Positions 1-8,883 of a stretch of DNA of 64,000 bases are shown in pieces (the first letter of the stretch is position 1; the number at the start of each line of letters is the position of its first letter). The stretch lies in NCBI GenBank assembly GCA_029561955.1, contig JAKQWO010000041.1, positions 1-64,000 of the forward strand, written 5' to 3'. The translations under genes were made by a program, and so were the position numbers. Below the pieces are notes generated by a model. The model saw only the letters and a list, made by a program, of their open reading frames with translations. It was not told the DNA's origin and made no database searches. The stretch is from Candidatus Cloacimonadota bacterium (lineage in GTDB: Bacteria; Cloacimonadota; Cloacimonadia; Cloacimonadales; Cloacimonadaceae).

Positions 1-1380
1 GGGGGGTTCCCCCATTTTTCATAACAGCCTGATTTTCATTTGCCATGGCTCAATCTTATCGGCTCTATATGGTGATTTGTTATAGTGTTTGATCCATAGG
101 AAGATGATCTGCGATACTTGGCTTAATCTGTAATAGGAAAACTTATGCAGCTTATGCCAGTCCTTTTTTCTAAAGCAGATGATTTTAGGGAAAGCCACCG
201 CAATTTTCTCAATCAAGTCCTTGCAAGAATAGATAAAGTACAGTGCCAAGGTCATCAACATGTTGAGATTTTTAAGCTTATCGTAGCTGCGCACACGCAT
301 TTTCTCCCACTGCAGGTCTTGTTTCATCTGACGGTGCACTTCTTCGATCTTCCAGCGTTTATTGTAAGCATTGATTGCCCGCTGGATGATCTCCATTTCC
401 GAGAGGCTGGGATCATCGAAGTCACAGATAAGGTAGAAATCGTCTCCTATTTGCCGGTCATTCTTGAACCTGCGGCATACCACAAGGCTAACCTCAACGC
501 TGTCAGCTTTACCGGAAGGGTGACCACTGGTGCGGACTCCGATTCTCCGTGTGCCGCATCTGAGCTTTTCTCCTGGCTTGTAGCCCGGTAGCTCATAGGT
601 CAGATCCAAGCTTTTCATTGCCTTCTCGAAGCTTACCTCCGTTGTATCCTCTAAGATGTTTCTTTTCCCTACGCCGCGAATAACGAAGCTCGCGCCGTTA
701 TCTACCAGAAAACCAATAAGTTTGCGGTCATCGTAACCACGGTCAAAGACGAACACGCCTCGACAATTGCTCTTAATGATGATATCAATCAAGCGGTCAA
801 ACAAGATGTTCTTGGTTGAATCGAGCTCTAAATCGGTAGAAATCAAATCACTGCTTATCGGCAGTAACTGATAACCACGCTCATTTTCCAGACAGGCAAC
901 GATGTTCAGGAGATTATAGCCCATGGTTTCTGTACCTTTACTACCATTGCGTACCAGTTTGCATCCTTCCATTTTCTTCGCATAAGGCTTCTCAATGTCG
1001 CTCTCATCAACGATGATAATCGAATCTTTTTTCAGTTTGGGGCAAACAAGGTCCATCAATGCTCCTATCAGTTTGATATAAAAGCCTTTCCTGCTCAAAT
1101 TACGGTATAAACGCTCGCTGGTCTTCTTGGTGGTTGTTCCGTCTGCAATGTGTTGGGCAATTCCGTGAACAGAAGTTGTTCCATTGGCACAAATGCCGAA
1201 CAGCATGTCCCTGATGAACTTATACATCGGTCTGCTCATGCCTTGACTAATCTTTTTTACGAAACCTGATAATTTCTCTTGCACAGAACTGCTGATTTGT
1301 TTTTGTGTCTTCGTCATGTTGACGCTCCTGTTAGTTTATTTTTTATGAGACCAAGATAATGGGGGCGTCATTTTTGTAAA
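1..1380 (-). mobile_element. IS4-family insertion sequence, probably cut at its left end
   Basis: This region is one transposase gene plus short flanks. Both flanks carry a C5-ATT-type string pointing inward: CCCCCATTTTTC at 10-20, and the complement of gataatgggggcg near 1355-1367. These may be the inner parts of terminal inverted repeats. The outer left end would lie outside the window, so neither the exact ends nor a target duplication can be fixed. The transposase itself is secure; the boundaries are not. Confidence 0.45.
19..1317 (-). CDS. IS4-family DDE transposase
   Basis: This enzyme catalyses cut-and-paste movement of its insertion sequence. The 432-residue protein has an acidic VDESD segment near residue 105. 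FVFDRGYDDRKL near residues 190-205 carries the second acidic residue. The C-terminal YNKRWKIEEVHRQMK is a complete Y-(2)-R-(3)-E-(6)-K signature, diagnostic of IS4-type DDE transposases. The frame is uninterrupted and of normal family length, so the protein may be active. It is the only transposase seen in the window. It reads toward the window edge and has no functional link to the genes downstream. Confidence 0.93.
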   Translation of the reverse strand: MTKTQKQISSSVQEKLSGFVKKISQGMSRPMYKFIRDMLFGICANGTTSVHGIAQHIADGTTTKKTSERLYRNLSRKGFYIKLIGALMDLVCPKLKKDSIIIVDESDIEKPYAKKMEGCKLVRNGSKGTETMGYNLLNIVACLENERGYQLLPISSDLISTDLELDSTKNILFDRLIDIIIKSNCRGVFVFDRGYDDRKLIGFLVDNGASFVIRGVGKRNILEDTTEVSFEKAMKSLDLTYELPGYKPGEKLRCGTRRIGVRTSGHPSGKADSVEVSLVVCRRFKNDRQIGDDFYLICDFDDPSLSEMEIIQRAINAYNKRWKIEEVHRQMKQDLQWEKMRVRSYDKLKNLNMLMTLALYFIYSCKDLIEKIAVAFPKIICFRKKDWHKLHKFSYYRLSQVSQIIFLWIKHYNKSPYRADKIEPWQMKIRLL

Positions 1381-2089
1381 GACATTTCTTTCAATTTCTT
1401 AAGATATATTTTTGTCCAGTTTTTGGAAGCCTTTGACTTCCAAATATGACCTCTAATAAGCTGTTTCTCAAAAAGAGACAAAAAGCTCCAAAACGGCCTA
1501 CAGGCAGAGAAACCACATTTTATGATGCTGTGTCTCTACTCAGAGCCGATTGCTACACTTCTATTCTGAAAATTGCTCTCCATGTGGATAACTTCTCGTG
1601 CCAGATGCCATTTTTGTGGATTACTCAACATTCAGTCTGTATTTGTTGCGCATCAACCTGACAAGTTCAAAAACGAAAACGGTGGACATAATGCCTACTT
1701 ATCTACCTGTTATGTATAACAATGCAGAGATCATTCCTCGCTTTTTTGGGGGAATGCCCTCCTAAATTGATAGCTGGCATAAGCTTGCAGGTTTAGGTAA
1801 GATCGGTTTCTGAATGAAATCTAAGGCTTTAGAGATTCAAATCCACCATTTAAAAAAACTGTCTTTAGGATCATAACAATCCAATTTACATTGTCTTATC
1901 GATCTGTTAAAATAAGTTGATTTAAGTTGGTGGTACCGACCCTACCTCTTCCTTGCTTAGCCTCCCGGTGATTACTCGGAGCCACTCGGGAAAAACCCGA
2001 GTATCACCACGGCATCACCCTGCGGCTAAGCAAGGGCCACGCAGGTAAAGAGGCATAAAAAACCCAAAGAACAGCCCCAAACCAACTAA
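1318..2089. other. gene-free, AT-rich spacer
   Basis: This 770-bp spacer lies between the transposase and the DUF4097 gene. A 71-codon frame at 1446-1661 has no ribosome site and low-complexity, unfamiliar content, so it was not accepted. The only organised feature seen is the palindromic element at 1952-2034. The composition is more AT-rich than the housekeeping genes, as expected for an insertion flank. Confidence 0.5.
1952..2034 (+). repeat. 83-bp dispersed palindromic element, copy 1
   Basis: The ends are inverted (CTTGCTTAGCC and GGCTAAGCAAG). The centre is a hairpin, ACTCGGG-AAAAA-CCCGAGT. A second copy of exactly the same length lies in inverse orientation at 49751-49833, also in a gene-free spacer, with only scattered differences. 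Size, terminal symmetry and dispersal resemble a REP/MITE-like element. No coding content. Confidence 0.75.
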
Positions 2090-2815
2090 CTACTCCAGAT
2101 AGATCACCTCACCTGATCCAACGTCAAATCTCACATTAACTGTCGTGGTGTTTTGGATGATTATGTTTCCAGAGCCCGTAGCCACCGAGCCGCTACCCAG
2201 TTCGCAATCCTTGAGCGTGACGTTACCAGAACCGACCTCGATATCGATATCGTCTACCTTGCTGCCGTTGAGCGTAACATTGCCACTTCCTGTTTCAAGA
2301 TCCAAAGTGGTCACAATGCTATTACTAAGAGAAGCGTTACCAGAGCCAATTTCAATGTTGGCGTTGGTGATTTGGCAATCAGTCAGGTAAGCATTCCCGG
2401 AACCGATGGAAACTTCTATCTGTGGGGTTTTATCCAGTTTCGAAACAGCCACGTTGCCGCTTCCATTGGAGAGATCCAGGCTGAGTGATTTTGGGATTTT
2501 ACCTTTCACTTTGGTGATGTCAACAGCTTTGCCCGAGCGGGATCTTGCCTTGATAGCACCATTTTCGATGTAGATCGTGGCATCATCAGGCTCCCATTCA
2601 CGGTAGCCCACCAGGAGCTCAACGCTGTTTTCATCCCAGCCTTCCAAATCTACTTCTGCTGCGCCTGTGTCCAGATCAAGCTCGCTTAAGTCATACACTT
2701 GAGACAACGTCACTTCGTTGTAGTAATTGAGATTTAAATTATGATCACATCCAAACTGGATCAAGCCGGAAATTGCAGCCAGAGCGATCAGGCTGATTAG
2801 GACAAGTCTTTTCAT
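2090..2815 (-). CDS. DUF4097-type secreted beta-repeat protein (possible lipoprotein)
   Basis: This 241-residue exported protein starts with a charged MKR and a hydrophobic stretch ending in FGC at residues 21-23. That is a poor match to the classical lipobox, so lipidation is possible but unproven. The rest is a run of short repeats, each with the tag GSGN (about residues 115-240), typical of the beta-helical DUF4097/DUF2807 adhesin-like fold. No catalytic motif is visible. It begins 18 bp after the outer-membrane barrel gene and probably shares its transcript. The function is unknown; a structural or envelope role is the likeliest. Confidence 0.7.
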   Translation of the reverse strand: MKRLVLISLIALAAISGLIQFGCDHNLNLNYYNEVTLSQVYDLSELDLDTGAAEVDLEGWDENSVELLVGYREWEPDDATIYIENGAIKARSRSGKAVDITKVKGKIPKSLSLDLSNGSGNVAVSKLDKTPQIEVSIGSGNAYLTDCQITNANIEIGSGNASLSNSIVTTLDLETGSGNVTLNGSKVDDIDIEVGSGNVTLKDCELGSGSVATGSGNIIIQNTTTVNVRFDVGSGEVIYLE

Positions 2816-2833
2816 TTCTTTGGTCTCCTTATG

Positions 2834-4996
2834 TTAAAATTGGTATTCTGCTTTGATATAAAGGTTTTCGTCTGCCACATCTATTTGTCTGTAATTACCC
2901 ATGCGATATCTAGTCTCTCGGGATTTGTAGCCGGCGATCACATCCAAATGCTTGGTTACCTTCCAATTGAGATTGGCATAATAGCCTAAATAACCATTGG
3001 CGAGCAGTGCCGGCTGAGCGGTGTCATCAAGAGCGATAGTATAGTTGTTAAGTCTGATACCTTGGGTGATTGAGAGTTTATCCACAAACTGTGTTTTCAG
3101 GTTGAGGTCGCCGAAGAAGAATTCGTTGTCAAAGTCAGCCGTTTGGGGAGTATCATAAAGATAATAGGATATCTGAGCTCCAAGGGTGGTATTTTGGTTG
3201 ATTTCGGATGAGAAAGAGGGCGTGGCACTGAAGAAGTTTGCCACCTCATTTTTGCTGTAAACGATTGTTTGGCCCCAATCAAGGCTTAGTCCCGGTCTGA
3301 ATACATGGTGTTTTTGATAAGAGGCATTGCAACCCTGGACGAAGTAGGGATGACGAATCCCATCGTAAACTTGTTCATAATAATGTGTTTGAAATCCTGC
3401 AGAAAGTGAGTTTTTAAACAGGTTGGCATCAGCAAAAAAGCTGATGCTACCCATGATAAACTCGTTTGTGCTCAGCTTATTTACAGCATTTGTGACGATT
3501 TGAGCAGAGAGAGAATTATACCATTTTTGGGCATTTTTGCTGTAGGCAATATTGAACGATCCGCCAATAATATCTGTATCATCTTCAGTTAAATAGCCCA
3601 TGCGTGCGGTAAAGTCCTTTTCCCTGTATTCGATGCCGGTGGTCACATTCACGTTTTCCGACTGCCACATGGCTTTCAGGGCACCCATGGTCGCGGTTTT
3701 ATCTGAGGTGTTTGCTTCGTTGTGATCATGGGAAAGGGCAAACTCCGGATTGATAACCAGGCTTGACCAAGGTCTGAAACCCAGGTTCAAACTGGCCAAA
3801 GCATTGACGTTTTTACCATTCTCGGAGGCACGGAGATAGGCATTTAAAAACCCTTGCTGATTGCCGACGCTCCGGGCAAATCCGGAAGCCAGCCAATAAT
3901 CGCCCGATCTTGGCTGATCTTCAAACTTCTTGTCTTTCAGAGCCAGGAACGCCACGGCACTTTTATCCTGTTTATAATTGTATTTTACCGCTGCCAAAGG
4001 GCTGATGATCTGCCGCGTATACCAAAATTCACTGCGTGAAACCAACTGATCATAATCCTCAGTAAAGAAAAAGCGGTTTTCTGCAATCATGGGCGGATAT
4101 TTGGTGTTGTAGATGTTGCTCTCCGAATCCAGCGGTGTATCCGAAAAATCTGGCTGCAGCGTGAATTTTGCCGTGCTGCTTTTCCCGGGTTTGAGGCTGA
4201 AATTGAGTCCCATATTGTCAAGCAGTCTATTTCCTCTTTCCTGCTTCACGTCATAGATCGCCGTGCTGTGCACCCTGAGCTGCGGCATCCATTCATGTTG
4301 AATGCCGTGTTCGATCACGATGGGATAATAGCTTTTAAAGTAGTTCAGTCCCAGGGTTTTCCTTTTGATGTGGGGATACCAGTATGAGGTATTGGATTGT
4401 TGGTGATACCTGCTTAACATAACAGAGAACGTGTAAGGAGGGCCTCCGGAATATCTGAGATCATTGAAGGGAATTGTCGCCTCGACAACCCACAGTTTAT
4501 CACTGAATCTGGAGCTGTATTGATAGTTGCTGGTCCAAAGGTAGTTAGAATTATAATTGTAGTTCAAAGTGTAGTCCACCTTGTTTTCCAAGGGCGTAAA
4601 GCTGTAAACATATATCAAAAAGGCATCCGGTTGCGTGATCAAACGCAGGCAAAACTCGTCGCTTGCAGAGTCATAATCCCGCATAGACTCTTTTCCTTTG
4701 GTGAAACTGCTGTCTATCTCTGCAACAACACAATAATACAGGTTTTTGGCATCATAATAGATCAGATGCCGATCCCGGTATGGCGAGGACTGAAAATCCT
4801 GATTGCCGTCTCCCATGACGAACTCCCCCAACTCTATCCGGTGGTATTGAGCATACTTGGCTTCAATGGCGGCCACCGCCTCCAAAAACTCAGGGCTGTC
4901 CTCGCCCTCGACTGCCATCAGAGTGGCTAAAAACAACTGGATCAATAAAAACATCAAGATCGCCTTGCGGCTTTTGAACATGTGAGCAAAAAACAT
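2834..4996 (-). CDS. CBM9-like / DUF5916-type outer-membrane beta-barrel protein
   Basis: The 720-residue protein has a signal peptide (residues about 1-29). An N-terminal region of about 200 residues resembles the carbohydrate-binding family 9 fold that begins DUF5916 proteins (FSVMLSRYHQQ, then WYPHIKR). A long stretch of alternating aromatic strands follows, including ENRFFFTEDYDQL, comparable to the ENRPFF segment of that family. The chain ends in YIKAEYQF, with the terminal phenylalanine used for barrel insertion by BAM. The start is chosen from AAAGGAG 8 bp upstream. The ligand is unknown. It is the first gene of a two-gene unit with the DUF4097 protein. Confidence 0.75.
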   Translation of the reverse strand: MFFAHMFKSRKAILMFLLIQLFLATLMAVEGEDSPEFLEAVAAIEAKYAQYHRIELGEFVMGDGNQDFQSSPYRDRHLIYYDAKNLYYCVVAEIDSSFTKGKESMRDYDSASDEFCLRLITQPDAFLIYVYSFTPLENKVDYTLNYNYNSNYLWTSNYQYSSRFSDKLWVVEATIPFNDLRYSGGPPYTFSVMLSRYHQQSNTSYWYPHIKRKTLGLNYFKSYYPIVIEHGIQHEWMPQLRVHSTAIYDVKQERGNRLLDNMGLNFSLKPGKSSTAKFTLQPDFSDTPLDSESNIYNTKYPPMIAENRFFFTEDYDQLVSRSEFWYTRQIISPLAAVKYNYKQDKSAVAFLALKDKKFEDQPRSGDYWLASGFARSVGNQQGFLNAYLRASENGKNVNALASLNLGFRPWSSLVINPEFALSHDHNEANTSDKTATMGALKAMWQSENVNVTTGIEYREKDFTARMGYLTEDDTDIIGGSFNIAYSKNAQKWYNSLSAQIVTNAVNKLSTNEFIMGSISFFADANLFKNSLSAGFQTHYYEQVYDGIRHPYFVQGCNASYQKHHVFRPGLSLDWGQTIVYSKNEVANFFSATPSFSSEINQNTTLGAQISYYLYDTPQTADFDNEFFFGDLNLKTQFVDKLSITQGIRLNNYTIALDDTAQPALLANGYLGYYANLNWKVTKHLDVIAGYKSRETRYRMGNYRQIDVADENLYIKAEYQF

Positions 4997-5079
4997 GATT
5001 CACACTCCTTTGTTTATACTGATAATCCGTTACGCATGCTGATTATAGCATTGAGAGGCAATAGATCATCATGGGCGGC

Positions 5080-5107
5080 AGGATAAAAAGAGTCTAATCG
5101 TTGTCAA
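5080..5107 (-). promoter_or_regulatory. sigma70-like promoter for the barrel/DUF4097 unit
   Basis: On the minus strand TTGACA (5102-5107) is followed after 16 bp by TATCCT (5080-5085), about 85 bp before the barrel gene start. The -35 is perfect and the -10 moderate. Confidence 0.5.
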
Positions 5108-5201
5108 TATCTTTATTATATATTTCTTAACAGATATAGCAAAGCCGCTTGAGAATAGCATCCTAAACGGCTTTAAAAACATAAGCTTCGAGCAATTAGA
5201 C

Positions 5202-5672
5202 CTACATCCCGGAACTGCTCAGGTTGAAGTGTGTCACCGTCCACCGATCGTCTATCTTTTGCCAGAGCCAACTGTCGGTTCTGTATTCACCGTGGGTCTG
5301 GCCATCTTTATCGGTCTTGACCACGGAAATCTCAGCAGACCAGAGCACGCTTTTGTGGCTGATCACGATCACGCGCGGGTCGATCACCCTCAGTTTTTGT
5401 CCATTCAAGCTCCGATATTGGCTCTGTAGATATTGGGTTATCTTATCTTTGGCAAAGGACTTACCGTTGAGGTAAAAGCGGCGGGTGGGATGATCGTCCA
5501 AATAGCTGGTCAGGGAGGTGGTCTGCAGCTTTTCCATCTCGGAGAGGATGATTACCATGTTCCGGTTTGTCTCCTGTTGCAGTTTCAGCACCTGTTTTTC
5601 CTTCAAGGGAAGCTCGCAGGCGGAGATCAGGAGGGCGCTTAGTAGTGTGAGTAGTATAGCTGTCTTTTTCAT
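5202..5672 (-). CDS. small lipoprotein with NTF2-like (SnoaL/DUF4440-type) domain
   Basis: The 156-residue protein starts with a signal peptide and a good lipobox (LLISAC, Cys19), so it should be a lipid-anchored envelope protein. After a short helical linker, residues 55-156 have the pattern of an NTF2-like cone: a helix, then strands ending in WLWQKIDDRWTVTHFNLS, which closely resembles the closing strands of SnoaL-like/DUF4440 domains. Family members bind small ligands or act as isomerases, but no catalytic pair can be assigned. It stands alone downstream of the gap gene, across a probable terminator. Confidence 0.65.
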   Translation of the reverse strand: MKKTAILLTLLSALLISACELPLKEKQVLKLQQETNRNMVIILSEMEKLQTTSLTSYLDDHPTRRFYLNGKSFAKDKITQYLQSQYRSLNGQKLRVIDPRVIVISHKSVLWSAEISVVKTDKDGQTHGEYRTDSWLWQKIDDRWTVTHFNLSSSGM

Positions 5673-5685
5673 GGGATTCCTTATA

Positions 5686-5772
5686 AAAAGAAAAAGGGGA
5701 CGTCTTGTTAGCGAGTTTAGTGTCGTAGAAATGATTGTGAACCAGTGAGTACTGGATTTTTCAAGACGTCCC
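5686..5772 (-). terminator. long-loop terminator-like structure after gap
   Basis: On the minus strand GGGACGTCTTG (5762-5772) pairs with CAAGACGTCCC (5697-5707), followed by a T-rich tract (CTTTTTCTTTTT). The 54-nt loop holds a smaller CCAGT-ACTGG hairpin. It lies between gap and the lipoprotein gene. The T tract supports termination; the unusually long loop leaves room for another regulatory role. Confidence 0.5.
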
Positions 5773-5786
5773 GAGGGGTAAATCTA

Positions 5787-6800
<1,014 letters not shown>

Positions 6801-7775
6801 CTACAGCAGGATGCTCTTATTTGCAGAGCCGACCACGCGGCAAAACTCTTCCACCGTGGCTTGCATCTTGTTTTCGCCCTTGATCAGCCACTTGCGGGGA
6901 TCAAATTTGGATTTATTGGGCACATAATCCCAGGCGTCAACATCCGGCGGGCAAACGATGGCATACTTTTCCTTTTCCCAATAGCTCTGGATCGCTTCAG
7001 CCATATCCATCTGGTAGTGCGTGTCTTTGTTGATTTTGACCACACCGTTGGCGATGGCGGTTTGCTGCTGTTCGTCCGTAAGACCGGAGGCGCCATGCAG
7101 CACCAATCCGCGTTCCACGTTGTTTTTGATCAGCAGATCGTCGATATCTTTGCACAAATCCAATCTCAAAACGAGGTTTTCACCCTTGGAAACACCGTGA
7201 TTGGTGCCCACCGAGGCGGCAAAGAGGTCGACATTGGTCTTGAGCACAAATTCCAGCGCCTCTTCCGGCTTGGTGTAAAGCTCGGTGTCAGACACGATCT
7301 CGTCCTCTGCACCCTTGATGCGGCCGATCTCGCCTTCCACGATGATGCCGTGCTTGTGAGCGATGTCCACCACTTCTTTGGTGATGCGGATATTCTCCGG
7401 CAAATCCTCGTGAGAAGCATCGATCATCACGGATGTAACCAGTTTGTTCTCAATGCAATATACTAAGAAGTCAAAGTAGTTGGGTGTGGCGTGGTCGATA
7501 TGCAAACCGATGCCACTATGAGGAAATTGATCTGAAAAGGTCTTGACGATGGTGGAAATGAGCTTGGCTCCGGTGTGTAAATCCTGACTGGCTCCGGCAG
7601 CGTATTTGACGGCTCCGGCACTCATCTGCAAAAGACCATCGGAACCCACGGCGTTGTAGCCCTGCACCAAGGCTCTCACCTGGGTGTCAAAAACGACGTT
7701 GGATGCGATGATGCCAAAACGCTCGCGCTTGGCCTTGAGGAACACTTCTCCCATTTGTTTTCCGGTTAAAAACAT
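6801..7775 (-). CDS. fba: class II fructose-bisphosphate aldolase
   Basis: This enzyme cleaves fructose-1,6-bisphosphate to dihydroxyacetone phosphate and glyceraldehyde-3-phosphate, using a divalent metal. The 324-residue protein carries the metal/active-site segment HIDHATPNY (residues 92-100), MIDASHEDLPEN, the Glu-rich GEIGRIKGAEDE loop, GTNHG, and the phosphate-binding HGASG and KINKDT segments. Class II is clear. A more specific ketose-bisphosphate substrate such as tagatose-bisphosphate cannot be excluded, but the gap gene 12 bp downstream supports central glycolysis. Confidence 0.92.
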   Translation of the reverse strand: MFLTGKQMGEVFLKAKRERFGIIASNVVFDTQVRALVQGYNAVGSDGLLQMSAGAVKYAAGASQDLHTGAKLISTIVKTFSDQFPHSGIGLHIDHATPNYFDFLVYCIENKLVTSVMIDASHEDLPENIRITKEVVDIAHKHGIIVEGEIGRIKGAEDEIVSDTELYTKPEEALEFVLKTNVDLFAASVGTNHGVSKGENLVLRLDLCKDIDDLLIKNNVERGLVLHGASGLTDEQQQTAIANGVVKINKDTHYQMDMAEAIQSYWEKEKYAIVCPPDVDAWDYVPNKSKFDPRKWLIKGENKMQATVEEFCRVVGSANKSILL

Positions 7776-8121
7776 GATACCTCCATGGTATGATTATAGT
7801 TCTATAACTACAAGCTAAGCGAAAGACGGGCTAAAACAAGGGAATTTTACTTCTTTAGGCTTTCTTTATACTGTGATGACAGTATATTGAAGCAGAGTCA
7901 TATCACCGTCCCTGAGGCTGCATTTTCTAAAGCATAGCTCAATCGCAAAGCTGCATGAGAGCTTTGAGAAAGTGCTTGACTAATAACTGACCCTCAAAAA
8001 TAATGCAATAGGCCAACTGGTCTGACAAGGGTATTGAAGGACGAGGAGTCCAAGATATCCTCAACAAAATGTCAAGACATCAAGTTGGTCACTGGAAACT
8101 CAATAAAAGGAGAATGTGATA
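7776..8121. promoter_or_regulatory. divergent upstream region of fba and the restriction-modification unit
   Basis: This 346-bp gene-free stretch separates two divergent units. Toward fba there is ACTATAATC on the minus strand within a small inverted repeat (TTATAG-tt-CTATAA, 7793-7806), a possible -10/operator overlap. A perfect 7-bp hairpin (ATACTGT-gatg-ACAGTAT) lies at 7868-7885. Toward the nuclease gene a promoter is proposed at 7976-8004. No coding frame was accepted. Confidence 0.45.
7976..8004 (+). promoter_or_regulatory. sigma70-like promoter for the restriction-modification unit
   Basis: TTGACT (7976-7981), a 17-bp spacer and AATAAT (7999-8004) precede the nuclease start by about 115 bp. 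The intervening leader holds no upstream frame that looks like a controller protein. Confidence 0.4.
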
Positions 8122-8880
8122 ATGTCTACATGCTTTGAAGTTTATGAGAGATGCGTCCAAGCAATACAGCAGGGATTTCTCGTCAAAAAAGTTAGCCTTA
8201 CAGACAAGGAATTCCACTTTCAAAACTGGGTAGAGGAGAGACTTCAGGAGTGCTCTTTTCATTACGAGAAATTGGGCCGGAACCGCTATCCCGATTTTAC
8301 TGTTGTGGAGCACACCGATGGCTACGAAGTAAAGGGGCTGGCTTTGCCCGGTAGAGATAAAAGCTTTGATACCAATAGTCAGGTTCCGTCAGGCTATTAT
8401 AATGGTCGCACGTTGTATTATGTTTTTGGTCGCTATCCTGCTGGCAGTAAGGGTCTGTCGCAGGACGAGAGCGATTCGTATCCTGTAATTGACCTGATTA
8501 TCTGTCACGGAGATTTCATCAATATAAACAGGGACTATGTCCACGAGAATAAACACGTTAAGGGATTTGGTTCATATGGTGACATCATCATCAGAGATAG
8601 AAAGATGTATGTAGCACCAACACCTTTTCATCTTGCACAGGGAACTACCGGAGTGCAAACACTGATTATTCCGGAAGACTTACCTATCCCGAAGGGATAT
8701 AAAATAGTCGGCCGTTTGGTAAGAAAGGAGAGTGATAGACTTACCATCGGTTATAGCTTTGATTTGCGCACCAATAAACTAACAGAGCGCACGCTCAAAA
8801 ACCCCAATCAGGGGCAGGAACACCAGTTTTTGGCCTGCAGATTGACCGGGCAGTCAGACAATCCTGTTTCAATGGTATAA
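8122..8880 (+). CDS. PD-(D/E)XK nuclease, probable restriction endonuclease
   Basis: The 252-residue protein contains PDFTVVEHTDGYEVKG, a textbook PD-(D/E)XK core with Asp58, Glu69 and Lys71 (counted from the ATG at 8122), preceded by a helix with Glu residues near 38-39. The ATG at 8122 is preferred over the GTG at 8116 because AAAAGGAG ends 9 bp before it. It lies 3 bp upstream of a DNA methyltransferase, so it is best read as the cleaving half of a restriction-modification pair. The rest, with many glycine- and tyrosine-rich segments, matches no subfamily I can name. The recognition site is unknown. Confidence 0.72.
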   Translation: MSTCFEVYERCVQAIQQGFLVKKVSLTDKEFHFQNWVEERLQECSFHYEKLGRNRYPDFTVVEHTDGYEVKGLALPGRDKSFDTNSQVPSGYYNGRTLYYVFGRYPAGSKGLSQDESDSYPVIDLIICHGDFININRDYVHENKHVKGFGSYGDIIIRDRKMYVAPTPFHLAQGTTGVQTLIIPEDLPIPKGYKIVGRLVRKESDRLTIGYSFDLRTNKLTERTLKNPNQGQEHQFLACRLTGQSDNPVSMV

Positions 8881-8883
8881 AGA

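Noticed and set aside
145-591. 148-codon plus-strand frame inside the transposase gene
   Set aside because: It is antisense to a gene with clear IS4 motifs; no ribosome site or recognisable domain.
1446-1661. 71-codon frame in the spacer after the transposase
   Set aside because: No ribosome site, no family features, and AT-rich flank composition.
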